A stretch of 64,000 nt of DNA from positions 1,263,358-1,327,357 of the forward strand of contig NZ_MSCQ01000002.1 in the NCBI RefSeq assembly GCF_002954725.1. Direction: 5' to 3'. The stretch comes from Photobacterium phosphoreum. Its GTDB lineage: Bacteria; Pseudomonadota; Gammaproteobacteria; Enterobacterales; Vibrionaceae. Positions 1 to 5,704 of this stretch are shown one piece after another (the first letter of the stretch is position 1; every line of letters begins with the position of its first letter). The notes under the pieces are model-generated. The model saw nothing but the letters and a program-made list of their open reading frames with translations. It was not told the DNA's origin and did not search any database. A program made the position numbers and the translations under genes.

Positions 1-200
1 ATAGCGATTTCAAATGGCGTTGTTTCCCGAGTGTGCCATGTGGAGACGGTACCTCGTGGAATACCAAAAACATCAGCAAGATCTTGATATTCATCGATGT
101 TTAAGACTGAGCATAATTTAGATGTGACGGCTTTTCCACCGAGGTATTGGTAGGAGGAAATAGTAGGAACATGAGATTTATGTGTTGGATTAGGTTTCAT
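1..200 (-). CDS. Phage CI-family repressor, N-terminal part (3' end outside window)
   Basis: The start codon is the ATG complementary to 198-200, and 66 codons are readable before the window edge. Residues about 38-60 form a helix-turn-helix (DLADVFGIPRGTVSTWHTR) and are followed by TPFE, the pattern of the phage CI repressor DNA-binding family found in P2-like and K139-like phages. The C-terminal dimerisation or cleavage domain lies outside the window, so it cannot be said whether the repressor is RecA-sensitive. No divergent early gene (cox or cII type) faces it, which is unusual for an intact prophage immunity region. Confidence 0.75.
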   Translation of the reverse strand, partial: MKPNPTHKSHVPTISSYQYLGGKAVTSKLCSVLNIDEYQDLADVFGIPRGTVSTWHTRETTPFEIA

Positions 201-255
201 TTAGAACTATCAACCCTATCAAGGTAATGGAATAACAGCAAATTAAGTATTTAAT

Positions 256-272
256 ACAGGCAATAACAGGCA
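256..272. promoter_or_regulatory. Candidate repressor operator: two ACAGGCA direct repeats
   Basis: ACAGGCA occurs at 256-262 and again at 266-272, exactly 10 bp apart (one helical turn), about 55-75 bp upstream of the repressor start. P2-type C repressors are known to use direct-repeat operators. Assignment to this repressor is inference only. Confidence 0.3.
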
Positions 273-584
273 TTAAATGACATCTTATGCATAAAGCTTG
301 GTTAATGTATTTAATGATAATTATACATTTACTTTATGTATAGGTATGTAAATTTACTAATTTTGGGTTAAAGGTGAAACTTGTAGCGTATTATTTTGCA
401 ATATTTTGTCATATTTGACTCGTTTATATAGAAAGTGCCGCTATATCGTATGGATTGTTACTTATTCATTTTATACCGTGATGTGATAGTTAATGTTATA
501 TATCCTAAAAGCAATAAATAATCATATTCCCCTTACAATCTTACAAAGTGCTTAGTTATTATCATTTATATATTGAGCATTAAA

Positions 585-605
585 GCGGAACGAATAACGT
601 TCCGC
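585..605 (-). terminator. Terminator downstream of the ogr-like gene
   Basis: A perfect 8-bp stem GCGGAACG / CGTTCCGC with a 5-nt loop lies 7 bp after the ogr-like stop. On the minus strand it is followed by a short T-rich run (TTTAAT). It separates the activator from the repressor gene that is transcribed in the same direction. Confidence 0.6.
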
Positions 606-611
606 ATAAAT

Positions 612-866
612 TTATATTGTTAGCATTTGATGAAGTTCTTTCACTTTTTCCGGTGGCATTGTTTTAACTAAAGCAATGACAAGTTCATTTACGTTTTTTG
701 CAGATGGACTGATGGTATGACTAAAACCTAAAGACATAACAAAAGTATGTCCACATTCAGGATCTGAGCATGAACAATATAAATCTGCTGCTGCATTTGA
801 AAACCAGTTTGTTTTATTAATACGTGCTTTTTCGCCACACTGAGTACAATGAATACGCATTGCCAT
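612..866 (-). CDS. Ogr/Delta-like zinc-finger late transcription activator
   Basis: This 84-aa protein has Cys7-x2-Cys10 and Cys33-x4-Cys38, with the YCxCxxPxCGHTF context typical of the Ogr/Delta family (P2 Ogr, P4 Delta). Those proteins bind zinc and contact RNA polymerase alpha to switch on P2-type late promoters. An AGG about 8 nt before the first ATG supports this start over the Met two codons later. The C-terminal half (about residues 55-84) is helical and not part of the finger. If functional it would be expected to activate the lysis and tail genes, or to respond to a helper phage. I did not find a convincing TGT-N12-ACA Ogr box in front of the lysis cassette. Confidence 0.85.
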   Translation of the reverse strand: MAMRIHCTQCGEKARINKTNWFSNAAADLYCSCSDPECGHTFVMSLGFSHTISPSAKNVNELVIALVKTMPPEKVKELHQMLTI

Positions 867-937
867 TTGAATTACCTATTTAATATTGAGGCAAAAATTC
901 AAGAATCATTGGTATAAGCAATGTCATTACCCACAAA

Positions 938-965
938 GAGCTAAAATATTGTGAGCTTTTAGCTC
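938..965. promoter_or_regulatory. Inverted repeat upstream of the ogr-like gene
   Basis: Nine-base arms GAGCTAAAA and TTTTAGCTC are separated by 10 nt and lie about 70-100 bp upstream of the activator start. There is no strong T-run on either side, so an operator is more likely than a terminator. Confidence 0.3.
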
Positions 966-1117
966 GATATAGATAAGCTTAAATTTTTGCTTTTATGGGA
1001 ATGATAGGATTACCTACCGCTATCAACCTCGATCTGCTGCATTTTAGTGAATGAGATGTCGGTTAATTGCTCAATTCTGTCATAAAAACCCACTTCTCAT
1101 ATCAAATGGTAAAATGA

Positions 1118-1137
1118 AATTCGGATTAATTCGGATT
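1118..1137. repeat. Perfect tandem duplication of a 10-bp unit
   Basis: AATTCGGATT occurs twice head to tail at 1118-1127 and 1128-1137. It could be a pair of regulator half-sites one helical turn apart or an old recombination scar. Nothing in the window pairs with it as an att site. Confidence 0.4.
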
Positions 1138-1318
1138 TTTACTCTTTTCCGATAATCTCATAACGTCAATTGATGCATTAAGTTTTCAAATGAATAATAA
1201 TCACTGCATCAAGTAAAACACTGGAGTAATAAGAAATATCAATATTGAGACTTACATCATTGGAGATAGATATTGGGGGAAAATCCCTATTTACTTCAAA
1301 TAAACAAGGAATTATAAG

Positions 1319-1522
1319 ATGTATGAGTTATTGGATTGGTTAGTAAATAAAATGGTGTTCGTGGTATTTGTTATCATCGGCCATTTTCAATTCATGACAA
1401 TAGAAGCTTGGTCTTTAACTATTTCGTGTTGTATGGGGATATTCGCTTTATCACTGAGTTATTGGCATAAGAAAGTTATGCAACAAATAGCAAGAGAGAG
1501 AGGAATATTCATTCATGAATAA
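1319..1522 (+). CDS. Putative phage holin, two membrane segments
   Basis: This 67-aa protein has two hydrophobic stretches (about residues 11-27 and 31-49) followed by a short basic tail (HKKVMQQIARERG), the layout of a small two-segment holin. An AAGGA lies 6 nt before the ATG. The last 8 bases overlap the start of the lysozyme gene (ATGAATAA), so the two are probably translated together. No sequence family is recognised by eye; the holin call rests on size, topology and position at the head of a lysozyme-spanin cassette. It would release or depolarise the inner membrane to trigger lysis. Confidence 0.65.
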   Translation: MYELLDWLVNKMVFVVFVIIGHFQFMTIEAWSLTISCCMGIFALSLSYWHKKVMQQIARERGIFIHE

Positions 1523-2084
1523 ACTAAGACCAATTTTATGCTCAATTACTGCAGTGATAGCGCTCCTTGGTGATGGTGGCGTTGGGGATAGTACATTACC
1601 AATAAGAAATGTTGTTATTGCTGGAGAAAGCCAAGGGAAATTAAAACTAACATATAAAGGATTAAAACTTATAGGAGATTATGAGGGGTGTAGGTTAGAT
1701 GCTTATCGCTGCCCTGCTGGCTATAAAACAAATGGTATTGGTAATATTCATAATATAACCACCGATATTATAGATAATGAACAAGTAGCAAAGGATTGGG
1801 TATTAAATATTCAGCAGGCTGAATCTTGTTTAAATAATGTTATTGGGAATAATGATATTACGCAAGGACAGTATGATGCTTTAACATCATTTATCTTTAA
1901 TACTGGCTGTAAACGTTTTATGAAAAATAAAGATCTTACTGATACAAAAATATCTACCTATGTAAGATCTGGAAAAATACCGCAGGCTTGTTTGCAATTA
2001 TCTCGCTGGGTTTATGGCGGAGGTAAAAAACTAAAAGGCTTAGTAAAACGAAGAATGTCAGAATATTCACGGTGCATTGAATAG
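1515..2084 (+). CDS. Phage endolysin, GH24 lysozyme with probable SAR-type N-terminus
   Basis: This 189-aa muramidase cleaves the glycan strands of peptidoglycan. The catalytic region has Glu57-x8-Cys66-x5-Thr72, the exact spacing of the T4 Glu11/Asp20/Thr26 triad; Cys at the Asp position, followed by PAG, is common in lambdoid and P2-type lysozymes. Residues 7-20 are a weakly hydrophobic Gly/Ala-containing segment with Cys9, resembling a signal-anchor-release sequence, so export by Sec and holin-triggered release is plausible. It overlaps the holin gene by 8 bp and is followed within 11 bp by the inner spanin. The length is normal for the family. Confidence 0.85.
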   Translation: MNKLRPILCSITAVIALLGDGGVGDSTLPIRNVVIAGESQGKLKLTYKGLKLIGDYEGCRLDAYRCPAGYKTNGIGNIHNITTDIIDNEQVAKDWVLNIQQAESCLNNVIGNNDITQGQYDALTSFIFNTGCKRFMKNKDLTDTKISTYVRSGKIPQACLQLSRWVYGGGKKLKGLVKRRMSEYSRCIE

Positions 2085-2095
2085 GATGTGTGCCT

Positions 2096-2413
2096 ATGAG
2101 GTTATTATTATTATCAATTATCTTTGTTTTATTAGTGAAATCTGAATATATGGACCGTGAGTTAAGTTCTTTAATTATAGATAGAGACAATATTTTGATG
2201 ATTAATAAATCAAATACAGCCAGTTTGAAATTATTAGTAGATCAGAAAAAAGAGAATAATGAGTTATTACTACAACGGGAACAGCAAAGAATAAAACAGC
2301 AAGGAGAACTTGCTTTTACTACAGAATCGTTACATAACTTATTGTATGAAAAAGAAAAATATCATAAGCATTGGCCTGATGATGTTATTGATTGGTTGCA
2401 GCAACCATATTGA
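2096..2413 (+). CDS. Inner-membrane spanin (Rz / LysB-like)
   Basis: The protein starts with a hydrophobic anchor (RLLLLSIIFVLLV) followed by a long charged, Gln-rich coiled coil (about residues 45-85) and ends in WPDDVIDWLQQPY, matching the short Pro-containing tail of LysB/Rz proteins. An in-frame GTG lies two codons upstream, but AGGA sits 9 nt before the ATG at 2096, which is chosen. The outer spanin gene begins inside its 3' end in another frame (68-bp overlap), the classic Rz/Rz1 arrangement. With its partner it would fuse inner and outer membranes in the last step of lysis. Confidence 0.75.
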   Translation: MRLLLLSIIFVLLVKSEYMDRELSSLIIDRDNILMINKSNTASLKLLVDQKKENNELLLQREQQRIKQQGELAFTTESLHNLLYEKEKYHKHWPDDVIDWLQQPY

Positions 2414-2633
2414 ACCAGTGCGTATAGAAATGATTACTGTGTTACCTGAACCGTGGTTGATCACTGCATGTCATAAACCAAAAATAACAGGGAAAACACC
2501 AGCACAGACAATTGCTGTAGATTTTCCTCGACTTAAAAATGCATTATCTAATTGTGCACAACAAGTTGATGACTATCTTCAGTGGTATGAACAACAACAA
2601 AATATAATTAATAAAAATAATCATATAAATTGA
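2346..2633 (+). CDS. Outer-membrane spanin lipoprotein (Rz1 / LysC-like)
   Basis: A short signal peptide ends in the lipobox LLIGC (Cys18). It is followed by the pattern P-x2-L-x3-C-x2-P-x3-G-x-T and, near the end, L-x2-AL-x2-C-x6-DYLQWY, which recalls P2 LysC and other Rz1-like proteins. The start is the ATG at 2346, embedded in the inner-spanin gene in a shifted frame; a longer reading from 2310 would bury the signal peptide. At 95 aa it is longer than lambda Rz1 and typical of the LysC type. Its stop TGA lies 11 bp before the spike start. Confidence 0.8.
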   Translation: MKKKNIISIGLMMLLIGCSNHIEPVRIEMITVLPEPWLITACHKPKITGKTPAQTIAVDFPRLKNALSNCAQQVDDYLQWYEQQQNIINKNNHIN

Positions 2634-2644
2634 GAGATTCTAAA

Positions 2645-5389
2645 ATGACAAATGAAATTAATAAAAATGTAAAAAATACCATGTTGAATAATGAGCAATA
2701 TATTACGGCTATTGTTGACGGTAGCTCGAATATTAATACTTTCCCGACTGAAAGCACTACAATGCGACTAGGTGGGTCGTCACAACCAAATATTCCATCA
2801 TGGGCAAATTATGGCAATATGTTATCGCTAGTATCGCCAGGTGCAGATACTGCCACTCAAATTTTAAGTGGTTATGATAATAAAAGCATTGGTTTTAGAA
2901 GTGGTAATAAAAACACACTTCCTAAGAATGATTTTGTGAAATTTTTTCATGAGAATAATATTCCTACAGCAAAGCAAGTCGGGGCGGCAGTTGCATTAAC
3001 CAATGGGCAACCAGGTTTGGTTTATAATATGCGTACCGATGGCACATGGACTGAAGCGATCAGTGATGCTCCTTATGATAACAAAGAGTATGTGCGTAAA
3101 AATGGTGATTGGGCTGAAGCGACACTAGCACCTACTGTTAGTGATGGGCTAAATAAACCATTGTGGGTAGAAGCAAGTACGATTGGTATTATTTACAATG
3201 ATGCTAAAAAAGCAGCAGCGAATGCTTTAATTGTTAAAAACTTAGCCGCTAAGCAAATAGTACGGTTAGCGTTTATTGATAATGTGTATTTTGATACCAC
3301 CGCAGGTGAAATCGTTATTCGTTACGGTTTAGAGCTTCATGGTTGCTTAGGTAAGAAAATTCATTGGGTAGGTTCACCTATAACAACTAATGGCGATCAT
3401 TGTTTAAATGCTATGAGTATGCCGAATGTGGCGGAAATGCCTTATTACTGTGAAATGAATTGTTATCACGTGACAACAGGTAAACTTAACTTTATTGAAG
3501 GTGATGGCTGGGGCGGTTACCGTGGCATTATTTCACGCGACTGTAATTACGATGGCAGCTTTAGCTATAAGTTCTTTGGTAAAGAGCAACACCCCAAAAA
3601 AGGCAATCCAAACTCAGCGACACAAACATTTAAAGGTGATTATGCAGGTTTTGGTGAGGTAATTTTTGACAACTTAACCTTGACTAATTCACGTCATCAG
3701 GCATTTTTAGGCGCGAATCAATTCCCTTATGAGCGGATTGTTTTCCGTAATGTTGTGATGCGAAATTGCAGTCGAGGTCTTTACTCTGGTGGTATTACTA
3801 ATACTCACCCATGGTACTTAGAGGTACAAAAAGCGATGCGTAATATGATCGTTGAGGGTCTTGATTGGGAAAATGATGCAGATTTTTGGGCGGGTGAAGA
3901 TAATAACTCAGGCCTATATATTACATCGTTATTGTGGGAAGGTAATCGCTTAACCCTTACGAATGCGCGTATCCGTGGTGTGAAAATTCGTTCGCATACT
4001 AATAATAAAAATGCGGTAGCGCTCTATCCTGTTTATCTTGGCGGTATTCGCGTTGAAATGCGTGATTGTGAAACAGTGAATATGTATAACTTTAGGACGG
4101 ACGGAAGTACGAATACTTGTGTGTTTTTGAAGAAAGTACGTAATGCATTGATTAATAATATAGATCATCGTTTTGAAGAAAATTTCTTTAGTAATATGGA
4201 AACCAAGTTCAATGTGACGGTTGATAATACTGAAGGTGCGTTTATTTCATATTCCCCAGAACCGGGTTCACCTTGGGATGATAGTGTTAATTATGGTAGT
4301 GAACCTGCAGAGTCAATTGTTATTCGTAATGTAAAGTGTTGGCTCCCTAAGCTATTACGTACTGCTGAAATATCGACTCAGATTGTAGGAAGTTATGAAA
4401 TCACGGATTGTGATTTTGAATCGCCAGATAATGGCCATAACAGTAATGGTAAAGTATCAGGCGCATTTACATTTCTTACCGTCAATTGGTGGGATAACAG
4501 TAAATATTCAAGTGATAATCAGATGGTTAATCGCCGTGCGATATTCAAAAGGAATCGTGTTTATACGCCAAATAACACGGCTGGTAAGTTAGCTTATATT
4601 AATATTCGCGATATGCGCCAACATCGTAATGGTGGTTATATTATCGATATCAGTAATAATGATATTACTGCAAACTGCCTTAAAGAGTTACATTTAACCT
4701 GTAATCCAGGCGCTGAATTTAAAACTGAAAAATGTATTATTAACCAAATTACATTAAATAATCGTGTTCATATTGTTGATTCAAGCCAAAATAATGTGAA
4801 GCCACGCCATGATGTTTTTGTTGCAGGTAATAAAGTACCGAAAGTTATACGATTAGACATGGGCGGTCATTATACTTCAAGTGCTAAACAAGCTTTATTA
4901 GGCCGTATTCAGCAAAATGTGTTTGGTACTGATATGACAGCAGGTAAGTTCCGTATCTCCTATGCAGAGGTATCTGGTGCAACTCCTGGTATTATTTTAA
5001 TGACTGCAACTCGTCCAAGTAATGGTTGTATGCAGAATAAAACGCATGATTATAACGGTACCATGACCACCAAAGCGGGTTGTTTTGATTTCTATGCTCG
5101 TATTGAGATCAGTAATGTCAACATTGAGAAAGAGACATGTACCATTGGTTATTTCCATCCATCAACAAAAAAATGGACCCAAACGCTATGGGATGCAACT
5201 AAAAATGACGGTAGCTTTGAAATTCTAATTAATAGTAAAGATCGTTTTAATAATAGCGGTGAAATGTCGCCACTTCGAGCACGTATTGGCCGTCGTTCAA
5301 GTGATCTAACACTGATGCTATACCCTAGTTATGGTGACAGTCATTACTCATCAGTATTGGATCTTGAATTAAATATGAATCAATATTAA
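2645..5389 (+). CDS. Phage tail-spike protein with right-handed beta-helix
   Basis: This 914-aa protein has no signal peptide. The first 130 residues look like a particle-binding and neck region, including GLVYNMRTDGTW. The middle (about 180-700) is a repetitive, Asn/Gly-rich series of short strands such as FDNLTLTNSR, VMRNCSRG and LTNARIRGVKI, typical of pectate-lyase-like beta-helix spikes. The C-terminal 200 residues look like a lectin-like or trimerisation domain. Spikes of this kind bind or cleave surface polysaccharide. An in-frame TTG at 2630 overlaps the preceding stop; the ATG at 2645 after a GAGA is preferred. It directly follows the lysis genes, with no baseplate genes between. No catalytic residues can be assigned by eye. 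Confidence 0.75.
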   Translation: MTNEINKNVKNTMLNNEQYITAIVDGSSNINTFPTESTTMRLGGSSQPNIPSWANYGNMLSLVSPGADTATQILSGYDNKSIGFRSGNKNTLPKNDFVKFFHENNIPTAKQVGAAVALTNGQPGLVYNMRTDGTWTEAISDAPYDNKEYVRKNGDWAEATLAPTVSDGLNKPLWVEASTIGIIYNDAKKAAANALIVKNLAAKQIVRLAFIDNVYFDTTAGEIVIRYGLELHGCLGKKIHWVGSPITTNGDHCLNAMSMPNVAEMPYYCEMNCYHVTTGKLNFIEGDGWGGYRGIISRDCNYDGSFSYKFFGKEQHPKKGNPNSATQTFKGDYAGFGEVIFDNLTLTNSRHQAFLGANQFPYERIVFRNVVMRNCSRGLYSGGITNTHPWYLEVQKAMRNMIVEGLDWENDADFWAGEDNNSGLYITSLLWEGNRLTLTNARIRGVKIRSHTNNKNAVALYPVYLGGIRVEMRDCETVNMYNFRTDGSTNTCVFLKKVRNALINNIDHRFEENFFSNMETKFNVTVDNTEGAFISYSPEPGSPWDDSVNYGSEPAESIVIRNVKCWLPKLLRTAEISTQIVGSYEITDCDFESPDNGHNSNGKVSGAFTFLTVNWWDNSKYSSDNQMVNRRAIFKRNRVYTPNNTAGKLAYINIRDMRQHRNGGYIIDISNNDITANCLKELHLTCNPGAEFKTEKCIINQITLNNRVHIVDSSQNNVKPRHDVFVAGNKVPKVIRLDMGGHYTSSAKQALLGRIQQNVFGTDMTAGKFRISYAEVSGATPGIILMTATRPSNGCMQNKTHDYNGTMTTKAGCFDFYARIEISNVNIEKETCTIGYFHPSTKKWTQTLWDATKNDGSFEILINSKDRFNNSGEMSPLRARIGRRSSDLTLMLYPSYGDSHYSSVLDLELNMNQY

Positions 5390-5401
5390 GTAACAAATAT
5401 C

Positions 5402-5433
5402 AAGAGGCGTATATATAGTACGCCTCTTTTTTA
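5402..5433 (+). terminator. Terminator of the lysis/tail-spike operon
   Basis: A 10-bp stem AAGAGGCGTA / TACGCCTCTT with a 7-nt loop is followed by a T-run, 12 bp after the first spike stop. The second spike is therefore probably transcribed from its own promoter. Confidence 0.85.
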
Positions 5434-5704
5434 TTCGTTATACTAATATTTTCTCATTATATCAATAAGATTTAATTGATGGTGTGAATTGATTTTTGTT
5501 ATTTTTTTAATATTAATACTGCACAGTAGTATTTGATAATAACTTTCGTTATATTTAAATTACTTTATCGTAATAAACAACGCATCGAAACGTGGCAGTA
5601 TTTAAATACTTTTATTTATACATTTAAGTGACTATATAGTACTTAAATGTATATCTATTAATTATGAATTACAGGGCCATTTATCCACAATAGCAGGTAA
5701 GTGA
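5434..5704. other. AT-rich promoter region of the Tat-signal tail fibre gene
   Basis: There is no gene in this AT-rich stretch. Its most striking element is the 12-bp-armed inverted repeat at 5618-5652. An AGGT precedes the 5705 ATG by about 7 nt. Confidence 0.5.
5618..5652. promoter_or_regulatory. Large palindrome upstream of the Tat-signal tail fibre
   Basis: Arms ATACATTTAAGT and ACTTAAATGTAT (12 bp, perfect) flank an 11-nt spacer that itself contains the palindrome ACTATATAGT. It ends 52 bp before the start codon and has no T-run, so it is more likely an operator than a terminator. Confidence 0.45.

Larger units (their letters stand above)
201..611. other. AT-rich non-coding region upstream of the CI-type repressor
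   Basis: No convincing gene is seen on either strand. The stretch should hold the promoter of the minus-strand repressor. It contains a short direct repeat at 256-272 and the hairpin at 585-605, both listed separately. The remainder is AT-rich with several ATGTA/TACAT-like words and no clear longer symmetry. Confidence 0.5.
867..1318. other. Non-coding region between the ogr-like gene and the lysis cassette
   Basis: No gene is supported. It must carry the promoter of the minus-strand activator and the plus-strand lysis promoter. Visible structures are an inverted repeat at 938-965 (9-bp arms GAGCTAAAA / TTTTAGCTC, 10-nt spacer) and a perfect 10-bp tandem duplication at 1118-1137. An AAGGA ribosome site precedes the 1319 ATG. 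Confidence 0.55.

Noticed and set aside
1000..1318. P2-type late promoter (TGT-N12-ACA) for the Ogr-like protein
   Set aside because: I searched by eye and found no exact match; near matches differ in one arm. The activator's site remains unassigned.
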